43,258 nucleotides of DNA. Source: a virus. The notes below the pieces were generated by a model. The model was given only the letters and a program-made list of their open reading frames with translations. It was not told the origin of the DNA and ran no database searches. The stretch spans positions 1 to 43,258 of the IMG/VR virus record IMGVR_UViG_3300032287_001813; one strand, 5' to 3'. Positions 1 through 7,719 of this stretch are shown one piece after another (the stretch's first letter is position 1; each line of letters begins with the position of its first letter). The position numbers were made by a program, and so were the translations under genes.

Positions 1-122
1 AAGCGTAATCTAATACATCTACAATAATTCCATAACCGTTTGTAGTTGAAGGATTACTAGAACCCGATGATATTTGGCAATATGTTCTTCCTGTATTGCC
101 AAACGCAGTAACAGTAGATCCA
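1..122. repeat. Left copy of 122-bp terminal direct repeat
   Basis: The first 122 bases recur exactly as the last 122 bases of the window. Both copies lie inside the same minus-strand fibre gene, whose reading frame stays open when the ends are joined. This is the signature of a circular assembly overlap or of terminal redundancy. It is not an internal repeat: joined once, the unique length is 43,136 bp. Confidence 0.95.
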
Positions 123-373
123 TTACTGATTATAGCGTGGCGAGTATAATTAGCACCAGTATCGCTATTAAATTGCAATCCAAAGTAATTAGCGGTTGAT
201 GCAAAACCCAAAATCCTTAATTGGAGGGATTTGTAAGTACCTGCAATAGATGAGAAGGTTACAGATGAGCCAGTTACAGGGTTGTAAGTAGCAATAGATT
301 CAAATGAGTTAGGTGTCCAAGGCGGTGTTAGATGTCCTGATATACCAGATGCAATCACTCCAAGAATAGGCAT
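1..373 (-). CDS. Fibre-like virion protein, N-terminal part (gene crosses the contig junction)
   Basis: The frame starts MPILGVIASGISG and runs off the left edge. Joined to the piece at the right end it gives one 183-residue protein ending LYGIKG. The core (SSVTFSSIAGTYKSLQLR, then FNSDTGANYTRH) is the same beta-rich module as the four genes on the other side of the junction; the first ~25 residues are an extra N-terminal segment. The start codon overlaps the stop of the upstream tail gene (TAATG), suggesting translational coupling. A tail-fibre or receptor-contact role is inferred from position and repetition; no enzymatic motif is visible. Confidence 0.8.
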   Translation of the reverse strand, partial: MPILGVIASGISGHLTPPWTPNSFESIATYNPVTGSSVTFSSIAGTYKSLQLRILGFASTANYFGLQFNSDTGANYTRHAIISNGSTVTAFGNTGRTYCQISSGSSNPSTTNGYGIIVDVLDYA

Positions 374-1383
374 TAGACTATATCCCCCACAATCAACCAA
401 TTGTCGGTGCTTGTTTGGATAAGTGTAGCAGTAGAATACTGAGCGCGTGTTGCTGGCTGATTAGCTGTTGCGCCAGTTGAAACAATAGTTACAGGGCTAG
501 GTGAAGATGCACCAACTACTGTTACGGTTCCTGCACCATATTGAGAAATAGTAATTTGAGTTCCAACAGGTAAAGCTTGTGTAGCGTTAGAGGCAATTGT
601 AGCTGTTACGGCAGAAGCATTAGACAGCGTAACAAGTTTTTGAGCATCACCAGCTACAAATGTATATGTGGTACCTGTTTGGGTATTAATAACTAAATTA
701 GGGTCGTAAGTTGCAGCTGTAGTTTGGGTTGAACCATCTTGAAAAGTAAGGGTTCCATCGACGGCTACAGCAAATTTTTGCGCTCCAGCACTATCATTGA
801 TGCGTAGAGCTTTACCTGTTTGAGATGCAATACCATTAATAGTTAAAGTATTTGCCGCTGTTGCCTGTGCTGTAAAAGCATTTTCGCTTAATTGAGCAAT
901 AGGGCGGGTATCTGTAATATCTCCATCTACAACGGTTGTTTGGTTAGCAGCAACGGCAATAATAGCCAAGCTGATAGAATTATCAGGTACAGCTGGTGCA
1001 ACAGGAGATGCGTTAGGGGTTCCTGTTAAAGCTTGAAAAATTACTTGATTATTAGCTGTTCCGCCGTAATAAGAATCTTGAACCGTTACAACGATTCTGT
1101 CTAAGCGTGGAAGAGTAGTTGAAGCTGTAGCAATAGCTACCGTTGTAGCTGCGTCATTATAGGCAATATAAAAACCTTGATTAGAAGTTTGTGTACCAGC
1201 AATTAAAGCGTGACCTGCGGCAACGGATACTGTCATGGCAGGAGTGGCTGATTGAGATACTTTTAATGAACCGTAATCAGATATGCCTTGCGATTTCCAC
1301 AAAATACCTGTAGTAGTTAAACGATCATTCTCAGCTGGGTGAGAACCGTTTTGCAACCATGATGGGGGGGTTCTTAATGCCAT
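373..1383 (-). CDS. Minor tail / fibre-like structural protein
   Basis: 336 residues. The opening MALRTPPSWLQNGSHPAEND and the following repetitive Ala/Thr/Val-rich stretch resemble minor tail proteins of actinophages. The middle holds a collar-type segment (ALRINDSAGAQKFAVAVDG) like those of phage fibres. The last ~100 residues (TGTTYTFVAGDAQKLVTLSN to WLIVGDIV) match the C-terminal domain of the small collagen-like protein at 16970-17467. The ATG follows GGAG. It sits after the distal tail gene and couples to the fibre array by TAATG. Likely a baseplate-associated appendage; exact role unknown. Confidence 0.75.
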   Translation of the reverse strand: MALRTPPSWLQNGSHPAENDRLTTTGILWKSQGISDYGSLKVSQSATPAMTVSVAAGHALIAGTQTSNQGFYIAYNDAATTVAIATASTTLPRLDRIVVTVQDSYYGGTANNQVIFQALTGTPNASPVAPAVPDNSISLAIIAVAANQTTVVDGDITDTRPIAQLSENAFTAQATAANTLTINGIASQTGKALRINDSAGAQKFAVAVDGTLTFQDGSTQTTAATYDPNLVINTQTGTTYTFVAGDAQKLVTLSNASAVTATIASNATQALPVGTQITISQYGAGTVTVVGASSPSPVTIVSTGATANQPATRAQYSTATLIQTSTDNWLIVGDIV

Positions 1384-1391
1384 TTATTCTC

Positions 1392-2288
1392 CTAAATGTA
1401 AGCATTCCGCCAAGAAACTACGCACGAAGTATCGCCGTCTGTTCCAGTAGCTAGGAAAGTATAGTATGAAGTTCCTGGGGGAGCCGCAAACCATGTTGAT
1501 GAGTTATTTAATAACGCTCTTCTATTAACACCGTTTAATGTAACTGTTCGATAATCGGTGTTAAATACAAGTACATCATTAGTTCCAATTGTTCCGTCAA
1601 TTAACAAAAAATAACCGTTAGTTACATTAGTAACTTTAGGGTTAATTGCAGGGCCAGTAATGGTTATAGTTGGATATGTAGTAGTCCAACCGTCATTTGT
1701 AATTAAGTTAGCTGAGCTAGAACCCGCACCGTAAGACATACCTGTTTCATCAGGGTTAGCTGGATTGGTTGCTGTACTTGTATAAACGCGGTTATATGTA
1801 CGACCAGCAACGGCAATAGCATTGGTTAAATCAGTAGTTTTTAATTGGTCATCGTAATAGCGTGGGTCAGGGCAAAAGAATTCATACATTACGGTTGCTC
1901 GACCTGAGGAATAGTCTGTATTGATTTGTATAGCCCTGCGGCGAACACGAGCGTCTATTCTTTGTAAGTCATCTCCTGGAAGCTGAAATTGCAACAATCC
2001 AGTTCCCTGTTGTTGTGGCACAAGAGCTGCTTGTAATAAGTTTAGATTTTCTTGCATAGAATGGTTGGCATCACCAAACACCATTATTGTAAATATTAAT
2101 GAACGACCTGATAGAAAATCCCTACCTGTCCACATACCATCTTGATAACCTCGGTTATCGTCTTGGTTGCGGATTACAGGTAAATCTTCCAAACCATCAA
2201 GGGTCATAATTTGGTAAGGTGAATCTCCACCGCCAAATTCAAAATCATTAAAAGCAAAGCGATAATTAAGTAATGATGCTACTGGCAT
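1392..2288 (-). CDS. Distal tail protein (Dit-like)
   Basis: 298 residues. The N-terminal half (FAFNDFEFGGGDSPYQIMTL, SGRSLIFTIMVFGD, a Met-Tyr-Glu-Phe segment before PDPRYYD) is the classic siphovirus distal tail pattern, with the PDPR-Y motif closing the N-terminal domain. A beta-rich C-terminal half follows (YPTITITGPAINPKVTN, DYRTVTLNG). It lies immediately after the tape measure gene, where Dit is found in most siphophages. Dit forms the hexameric ring joining tail tube to baseplate. Family assignment is from motif and position. Confidence 0.85.
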   Translation of the reverse strand: MPVASLLNYRFAFNDFEFGGGDSPYQIMTLDGLEDLPVIRNQDDNRGYQDGMWTGRDFLSGRSLIFTIMVFGDANHSMQENLNLLQAALVPQQQGTGLLQFQLPGDDLQRIDARVRRRAIQINTDYSSGRATVMYEFFCPDPRYYDDQLKTTDLTNAIAVAGRTYNRVYTSTATNPANPDETGMSYGAGSSSANLITNDGWTTTYPTITITGPAINPKVTNVTNGYFLLIDGTIGTNDVLVFNTDYRTVTLNGVNRRALLNNSSTWFAAPPGTSYYTFLATGTDGDTSCVVSWRNAYI

Positions 2289-2291
2289 AAA

Positions 2292-4886
2292 TTACCTTTC
2301 ACCTGCTCTATAGCTGCGATATTCTACTTGTTTAGCAAAAGCTGTTGGCTTGATAGCTGTATTTCTTTCCATGGCGCGAGTTTCAGAAAAATTTAAATCT
2401 CCCGAACTTCTAATAGCCCAAGCAGTAGCGGAAGCAATAGTGCCAGCATCGGCATTTGTATTATTGGTTTGATTAATAATTACTGTCTTGTCGCCAGTTC
2501 TTTGACCATAAGGATCGCCAGCATAATCAGAAGTGTATGTTGTTTGACCTGACGGAATACTTAAACTAGGAGCAGGTGCATAAACGCCAGGGGCAGACAG
2601 CGTTGCCAATTGAGCAAGCGCAATTCTTAATTGTTCAATTTTCTTTGTCAATTCAACAATTTGGTCATCAATTATTTTAATTTGTTCTGCGGTCTTGGCT
2701 TGAATCTTGGCTAATGAAGCAGAATATTCATCATAAGCACTAGCAAGAGCCATAGTTAAATCGGTTTGAACGCTAGCTAATTGTGCAGTCAATTCTTCAG
2801 TAGCAAGAGTTATGCCTGAGTTAAGTTTTGTAGCTATTGAATCTACGCCATGTGAGGATACTTTTTCTAAAGCTATCCAATAAGATTGTAATGTAGCAAC
2901 TGATTCAGGTGTGCCATTGATAATGGTATCTGCTAATGCGCCACCAACATCAGGGCCTTGTGCAATAACTTCTTCGATAAAGGTTTGAGTAAATCCTAGC
3001 CCTTGAAGCTTGCCGGCTTTATCTGCAAGTGATGTTGCCTTTTGCGCTTGGGTTGCCAATGCGTTAGTAATAGCCTCAATTGATCCACCCTTAAGATACT
3101 TACCCTCAAAAGTCAATCCTGAAAATATGTCGCCGATACCGCGATAAGTTGCGCCCTTAAATATGCCTCGCATTTGATCTACAGATGCTTTAACAATTTC
3201 TGCGCTGCGCTTAGCTGCGTCTTGTTGCAAGGTTAAGACCTTGGCATTGTATTCTTTTTGTAGAGCTAATTCTTCGGCAAGACCATCAGCCAATACTGTT
3301 TTACGCTCTAATTGTAAATCATTAATTTTGTTTTGCGCTTCTACAACAGCGTCAATCATGTCTTGTTGTAATTGGGTAATGCTACTTAAAGCATCGCCCA
3401 TGCCCTTTTGTAAGCCGCCAACTAAATCTTCAGCTTTCTTTAAAGCACTTTCAGTCGAAGCTATAAGGGTTTTATTGCCACTAGCTACAGCTTTTGTGTA
3501 AGCGTCTTGGGCAGATTTAAGTTTAGCTAATGCGCCTTGATATTGATTAGAAGCATTTTGATAAGCGTTTACCGCAACTTGAGCTTTTACTACAAGCTTA
3601 TCAACAGGGTTTAATAGTCCTTCTTGAATTGCGGCATTAAAATCTTTACCAACTACGCCAGCCCATGCACCTTTAAGGTCTGCAAATGTGCTTTTAACTT
3701 TGTCATTGAAATCTTTTACTTTTTGTTTAGCATTAATCAAAGCATCTGATAATGCGTTTACTTGCTCGCCAGCCCAACTAGCACCGCTACCTATGGCATC
3801 AAAACCTTCACCATATTGATCTTTTATATTACCAGCTGTATCAGTTTTCTTTTTAGCAAAAAACTTATTATGTAGCCAATTAACGCCTTCATGCACGCTT
3901 AACAACAAACCAACAATTCCCGCACCCTTTAGGGACATTGAGGCTACACGCAAACCAATAATGGAATCTCTTACAATATTAACTGCTTTGGCTAAATTCT
4001 TAAAGAAAGTAATAGCAACAGATATACCAGCAACAATTTTGCCACCTAGCCATAAACCTGCTAATGCTGCGCCTACTTGCTTAATAGTTTTTTCGTTATC
4101 TTTTAATGTTTTAAAAAAATGTTCTAATGCAGGTATGCCTTTTTTATTTAACCAATCTACCAACTTGTTTAATGCTGGCAACAATGCCATTCCAAGATTT
4201 TCTTTTAATTGATCTACTTGGGCATTAAATATTTCTAATTTACCTGCTGATGTTTCAGCAAATGCTTTTGCAGCGCCTCTAGTTCTATCTTGAACTGCTT
4301 TTAATATGTCGGCTAAACTTGCATTCTTTTCAATGTTTTTGCCTAAAGCAATACCTAAATCGCGCAATCCTCTTGCTTGACCTGTTGCTGATCTAGCTAT
4401 TAAATCACTAGCTTCGGCTAAAGATATTTGTTTAAATCTTGCCAAATCTGCAATAACATTCATAGAACTCATAGCGGTCTTTACATCGCCAGTTGCAGCT
4501 GTTAATTTAGCTAATGAGCCAATGGTTTCTTCGTCATGAAAACCTAATTGAACTAAAGAATTGCTAACTTTGTTTATGTAAGGTGATGCGGCTTCAAAAC
4601 TTTGACCAGTATTTTTAACGGCTGTTTGCAATAAAGCCATGGCTTTTTCTTGATCCATAGCTGCTTTGATGCCGGCAACGGCAAACGCACCAAAAGCTGT
4701 AGCTATGCCAAGTAAAGCAACTTTGGCAAGTTTCAGCGTCTTTTCCATTTTGAGCATACCAAGTGCTGTTTTATCAGCGTTCTTTTCCATCTTGGTAAGT
4801 TCAGCATTAACTTTTTTAAATTCAGCAATAGCCTCTGTAGCTTTAGCTTTTACTTCAAAGATTACAGGTGGTAAAAAACCATTCAT
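2292..4886 (-). CDS. Tail tape measure protein
   Basis: 864 residues, the longest protein in the window. It is Ala/Lys-rich and mostly helical, with coiled-coil stretches (residues ~440-560 and ~710-770), hydrophobic helices near residue 60 (LLGIATAFGAFAVAGI) and residues ~270-300, and internal phage-tail segments such as ATGDVKTAMSSMNVIADLAR. Tape measure proteins span the tail lumen and set its length; at the usual ~0.15 nm per residue this predicts a tail of about 130 nm (inference). It starts four bases inside the preceding gp10-like gene and is followed by the distal tail gene. Confidence 0.95.
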   Translation of the reverse strand: MNGFLPPVIFEVKAKATEAIAEFKKVNAELTKMEKNADKTALGMLKMEKTLKLAKVALLGIATAFGAFAVAGIKAAMDQEKAMALLQTAVKNTGQSFEAASPYINKVSNSLVQLGFHDEETIGSLAKLTAATGDVKTAMSSMNVIADLARFKQISLAEASDLIARSATGQARGLRDLGIALGKNIEKNASLADILKAVQDRTRGAAKAFAETSAGKLEIFNAQVDQLKENLGMALLPALNKLVDWLNKKGIPALEHFFKTLKDNEKTIKQVGAALAGLWLGGKIVAGISVAITFFKNLAKAVNIVRDSIIGLRVASMSLKGAGIVGLLLSVHEGVNWLHNKFFAKKKTDTAGNIKDQYGEGFDAIGSGASWAGEQVNALSDALINAKQKVKDFNDKVKSTFADLKGAWAGVVGKDFNAAIQEGLLNPVDKLVVKAQVAVNAYQNASNQYQGALAKLKSAQDAYTKAVASGNKTLIASTESALKKAEDLVGGLQKGMGDALSSITQLQQDMIDAVVEAQNKINDLQLERKTVLADGLAEELALQKEYNAKVLTLQQDAAKRSAEIVKASVDQMRGIFKGATYRGIGDIFSGLTFEGKYLKGGSIEAITNALATQAQKATSLADKAGKLQGLGFTQTFIEEVIAQGPDVGGALADTIINGTPESVATLQSYWIALEKVSSHGVDSIATKLNSGITLATEELTAQLASVQTDLTMALASAYDEYSASLAKIQAKTAEQIKIIDDQIVELTKKIEQLRIALAQLATLSAPGVYAPAPSLSIPSGQTTYTSDYAGDPYGQRTGDKTVIINQTNNTNADAGTIASATAWAIRSSGDLNFSETRAMERNTAIKPTAFAKQVEYRSYRAGER

Positions 4887-5299
4887 CTGAACCTCCTAAA
4901 GTATTTGTTAATAATTTGTTGGTGAACTTGCGATCTATAAATATTGTAAGCAGGTTCCATATATGGGAATTTGACGCCTGGTTTCCAGTTATAGCCACCC
5001 AACTCAACTTTACGACCATAAATTATGGTTGGGCCGACTATGGCTTCATAAGAAGCAAAACCTGTTCTAAATTTTTCACCTCTAATAGAACGGCGTAAAT
5101 TTCCAGTTCTATTCATTGGGGGCGTTGGTTTGCCTGTCCAAGCAACTTGACCTTTTGGTCGTCTTCCTTGTATTTGTTCTTTTGATAACTGAATAAGAGC
5201 AGTCATCATTTCATCACGAGCTGTACGAGTAGCAACATCAATTTTATTGGTTGTGTTGTTCCAAACTTTACCAACTAATTTAAGGTTGCTTTTTATCAA
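4883..5299 (-). CDS. HK97 gp10-like tail completion protein
   Basis: 138 residues with the gp10-like pattern: a helical N-terminus, PPMNRTGNLRRSIRGEK, a central strand pair (YEAIVGPTIIYGRKVELGG) and PYMEPAYN before a C-terminal helix. In HK97-like phages this family completes the head-tail joint. An in-frame stop lies just upstream, so the only standard start giving the full domain is TTG, overlapping the end of the frameshifted chaperone frame by 20 bases. Position between chaperones and tape measure is unusual; this family normally precedes the tail tube gene. Confidence 0.75.
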   Translation of the reverse strand: MIKSNLKLVGKVWNNTTNKIDVATRTARDEMMTALIQLSKEQIQGRRPKGQVAWTGKPTPPMNRTGNLRRSIRGEKFRTGFASYEAIVGPTIIYGRKVELGGYNWKPGVKFPYMEPAYNIYRSQVHQQIINKYFRRFR

Positions 5300-5839
5300 A
5301 TTGTTTCGCTTTCACTTCATCTACTGCCGAACCAATGGCCAGCATCCAATCCATTAAATAAGCAGGTTGCTCATCTACTTGTTGCGGTGTCCACCCAAAT
5401 TTTTCTGCAGCTGAATAATAAAACCATTCATCGTCAGGGTAGGAGAATGCTTCGTGGCGTTCTCTGCCTTCAAGTAACCATTTTAAGCGTTGGAGTTTCC
5501 GAAAGGGCTTTCAACATCAGCCTCGGTTTCTTCTGTCTTGCCCAATGCTGGAAACAGCATCTTTTGAGCTTTGCCGGCTTCTTCAGCTAATACATCATAA
5601 TCAGCCATAGTTAATTCTTCTAAATTGCTAATTTTTAAAGCTGGAATTAAAAAATCAAATGACCATTCCTCAACAAGCACAGCTATTAATCCATCAACGA
5701 TAGATAATGCTTGCATTAAGCCTTCTTCGGCATTTGCATTACGCAATACCTTTTTGCGATCTTTAACCCTAAGGGTTGAGGCATCTTTAAATACTGCCCA
5801 ACCACCTGAAGGTAATGTTACCTTTTTCTTTTCTGACAT
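5280..5839 (-). CDS. Tail assembly chaperone GT fusion made by -1 ribosomal frameshift
   Basis: Downstream of the short chaperone frame an open frame in -1 (FRKLQRLKWLLEGRERHEAF through KQFDKKQP) has no plausible start of its own and holds typical T-domain residues (YPDDEWFYYSAAEKFGWTP). The two frames overlap at the heptamer C-CCT-TTC, which fits X-XXY-YYZ in the zero frame. A -1 slip gives a ~186-residue fusion: 113 residues from the first frame and 73 from the second. This G/GT arrangement between tail tube and tape measure is conserved across siphophages; the chaperones coat the tape measure during tail assembly. Confidence 0.85.
5483..5839 (-). CDS. Tail assembly chaperone G (unshifted product)
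   Basis: 118 residues, acidic in the C-terminal half (TEETEADVESPFG), starting MSEKKKVTLPSGGWAVFKDA after a strong GGAAGG. It directly follows the major tail protein gene, separated by a structured 115-base spacer. Its length, position and the slippery heptamer near its 3' end identify it as the lambda gpG-type chaperone, normally made in large excess over the shifted product. The N-terminal part (VTLPSGGWAVFKDASTLRVKDR) is typical of phage tail chaperones of Gram-positive hosts. Confidence 0.85.
   Translation of the reverse strand: MSEKKKVTLPSGGWAVFKDASTLRVKDRKKVLRNANAEEGLMQALSIVDGLIAVLVEEWSFDFLIPALKISNLEELTMADYDVLAEEAGKAQKMLFPALGKTEETEADVESPFGNSNA
5501..5507 (-). other. Slippery heptamer CCCTTTC for -1 frameshifting
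   Basis: On the minus strand the heptamer reads C-CCT-TTC in the chaperone zero frame. Re-pairing to CCC-TTT after a -1 slip opens a 74-codon frame. The zero-frame stop is only 16 bases further on. No strong downstream pseudoknot was identified by eye. Confidence 0.8.
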
Positions 5840-5875
5840 GGTTTTCCTTCCATAGTTTGCCTTCGCTGATTATAG

Positions 5876-5939
5876 GGTAAGTGGGGCTGGAGTGATAATA
5901 GGAAGGCGGTATTACCACTACAACAAATCCCCACTTACC
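5876..5939 (-). promoter_or_regulatory. Two-tier RNA hairpin between tail tube and chaperone genes
   Basis: Outer arms of 11 bases (ggtaagtgggg / ccccacttacc) pair perfectly. Inside lies a 10-pair stem in the minus-strand RNA (AGUGGUAAUA with UAUUAUCACU, one G-U pair) closed by the loop CCGCCUUCC. The loop bases CCUUCC are complementary to GGAAGG, the Shine-Dalgarno of the chaperone gene (5846-5851). No long U tract follows, so it looks like an RNA-processing, mRNA-stability or translational control element rather than a terminator. TATAAT (5869-5874 read on minus) follows the hairpin but lacks a good -35. Confidence 0.65.
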
Positions 5940-5954
5940 GTTCTGCGCCGTTAA

Positions 5955-6944
5955 TTACTGATATGTGTCAGCAACAACAGCATTCTCTAGTACCCAAGTA
6001 ATTGGGCTGTATCCGCCAGTTGCACCAGCGTCACCAGTTGTAGCGATTGCTGAGAAATCAACTGCAATAGCAACATGGTCGCCTGAGCGATCAATAGCTG
6101 CGGTTGTATAAGCACCTTTACCAACATGGAATACAATGCTTGTAGCGGTAGCACCTGCACCTTGAGAAAATTCAACAATTAATTCAGGTTGAGTATTGTC
6201 AAGGAAGTTTAAAAGCTGATCATCATTTTCCATTACGAAAGTGAAATTACCAGTTGCATCTAAAGCGCCTACGAAAATTTCGTATGGGCCTTGTGCGGTG
6301 TTGATTCCGAAAATTGCTTCGGCTGCGCGAGTACAAGTAACTGAACCATCGGTTGTATAACCAATAACATCGCCACCTACTGATACTGTTCCACGCCATA
6401 CTGGAGTAGGAACTACATCGCTAAATGTTGGTACTTCAGATTCAACAAGTTCTGAAGGCCAACCCATTAACTTAGCGGTGTATTCCAACATACCTTCTGA
6501 GTTAAATGTAAGAGTAAAGTTTGTTACTTTGCATCCTGGGTAAAAGCGGTTTTCAGCAACATACATATCTTCCAATGTGAAAGAAGTAGGTTGAGCATCT
6601 GCTCCAACGCCTGTTGCGTTTTTTAAAGTAATTGTGTGTGTATAAGGTGCGGAAACGCCAGTTGTAGCAACTGAACCCATAATTCCGCCTAGCCAATATC
6701 CAACTGTGTCAGCGAATACTGGGCCACCAAGGTCAATTTCTGTATGACGGCGACCTTGAATGTAATTGTAATTTTGCGCCATAGAACCGCGAAGTCCTGT
6801 GTCATATAGTGGCGCAATAATATCTACTGGCTTTAATGAATCTTTCATTAAAGGAATGAAATCTGTAGCTGCTACTGGGGTGCCTGGTGTTACTTCGAGA
6901 GCAATACCCACATAACTGCGTACCGATGGTTTAGCTGATGCCAT
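5955..6944 (-). CDS. Major tail (tail tube) protein
   Basis: 329 residues, beta-rich, starting MASAKPSVRSYVGIALEVTP. The early segment (EVTPGTPVAATDFIPLMKDS), the GRRHTEIDLGGPVFADTVGY region and the central NFTLTFNSEGMLEYTAKLMG are characteristic of tail tube proteins of actinophages. A later repeat-like portion (NFTFVMENDDQLLNFLDNTQ) fits the same fold. Tube proteins stack as hexamer rings around the tape measure. It precedes the chaperones, as expected. AGGAG lies upstream of the ATG. Confidence 0.9.
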   Translation of the reverse strand: MASAKPSVRSYVGIALEVTPGTPVAATDFIPLMKDSLKPVDIIAPLYDTGLRGSMAQNYNYIQGRRHTEIDLGGPVFADTVGYWLGGIMGSVATTGVSAPYTHTITLKNATGVGADAQPTSFTLEDMYVAENRFYPGCKVTNFTLTFNSEGMLEYTAKLMGWPSELVESEVPTFSDVVPTPVWRGTVSVGGDVIGYTTDGSVTCTRAAEAIFGINTAQGPYEIFVGALDATGNFTFVMENDDQLLNFLDNTQPELIVEFSQGAGATATSIVFHVGKGAYTTAAIDRSGDHVAIAVDFSAIATTGDAGATGGYSPITWVLENAVVADTYQ

Positions 6945-6948
6945 TTAT

Positions 6949-7197
6949 TCACGCTCCTGCTGTAATGTCAGTCGAGGCTGACGGTTTGTCTTCTTTTGTT
7001 ACTTCTTTTATTTTTTCTTTTACCGCTTCTTTTGGTGCTTCTGATACCGCAGGTGCGGCTTTAGGCGCAGATTGAGCAAGAGATAATCCTCTAGCCCTTA
7101 GTCCTTCTGGGCCATCAAATGATTCACCTTTTTTGACGGTAATACCTAGTGATGGAAATGTTCTACTTCCTTCACCATTGTATGTATAACGAGCCAT
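6949..7197 (-). CDS. Small head-tail region protein with Lys/Ala-rich tail
   Basis: 82 residues. The first ~33 (RYTYNGEGSRTFPSLGITVK, GESFDGPEGL) form a short beta-rich unit seen in small connector-region proteins of actinophages. The rest is a low-complexity Ala/Lys/Glu tail (APKEAVKEKIKEVTKEDK), probably disordered. AGGAG precedes the ATG. It lies between the tail terminator-like gene and the tail tube gene. The precise function is not known. Confidence 0.6.
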   Translation of the reverse strand: MARYTYNGEGSRTFPSLGITVKKGESFDGPEGLRARGLSLAQSAPKAAPAVSEAPKEAVKEKIKEVTKEDKPSASTDITAGA

Positions 7198-7206
7198 TAG
7201 ATTCTC

Positions 7207-7719
7207 CTATGATTCAATCATTTCTGTTACTGTGAAACGGATAGCAGCCCAAGTTTCGGTAGCTCCGCCTTCGTTAGAAAGTGGTTCACCGTATTGGACA
7301 TCTATTCCTGGTTCTGCTGCTTGCCAAATTATGTTTGGGTTTTCTACTCCAAGAGTATGCTGACCCGCCCTTAATCTTTCTTTTATTGCATCTATCAAGC
7401 AGTCAAAATCCGCCATAGCATCTTCAGCATTTCTCTGAAGTGAATGGTGGAATACTTGTAAAGCTATGCCGTAATCAACGCGTTTCCATCCTTTACCGGC
7501 ACCGCCTGTATTCATTGGGGCTACGCCACCAATTGCAATACGCATTTCTTGTTCATTTTCAATAAAAACTACAGCTGCAGCGCGAGAACTTTGACCAGGA
7601 AAAGCATTTTCTTGAAAATTTATGCGTTTTGGAAAAGAAGACAATGTTTGATTTAAAGTGTTTATTTGTGCGGTTGCAATCCAATTTCGCACAGCTTCTC
7701 GAACTGTGGCGCGTGACAT
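7207..7719 (-). CDS. Putative tail terminator / neck protein
   Basis: 170 residues, beginning with a helix (MSRATVREAVRNWIATAQI) and continuing as an alpha/beta protein (AAAVVFIENEQEMRIAIGG, VDYGIALQVFHHSLQRNAED, WAAIRFTVTEMIE). Size, position just before the tail tube genes and the final mixed-sheet strand suit the tail terminator family, which caps the tail tube and joins it to the head. Its ATG overlaps the stop of the upstream connector (TAATG). Assignment rests on position and fold-like pattern. Confidence 0.6.
   Translation of the reverse strand: MSRATVREAVRNWIATAQINTLNQTLSSFPKRINFQENAFPGQSSRAAAVVFIENEQEMRIAIGGVAPMNTGGAGKGWKRVDYGIALQVFHHSLQRNAEDAMADFDCLIDAIKERLRAGQHTLGVENPNIIWQAAEPGIDVQYGEPLSNEGGATETWAAIRFTVTEMIES

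Noticed and set aside
5869-5874. TATAAT as a promoter for the tail chaperone operon
   Set aside because: Perfect -10 but no -35 at 16-18 bases, and it lies beside the hairpin stem; kept only as a note.
5987-6178. 63-codon minus-strand frame inside the major tail gene
   Set aside because: Leu/Gln/Val-only composition, no start context; shadow of Ala/Thr-rich codons.
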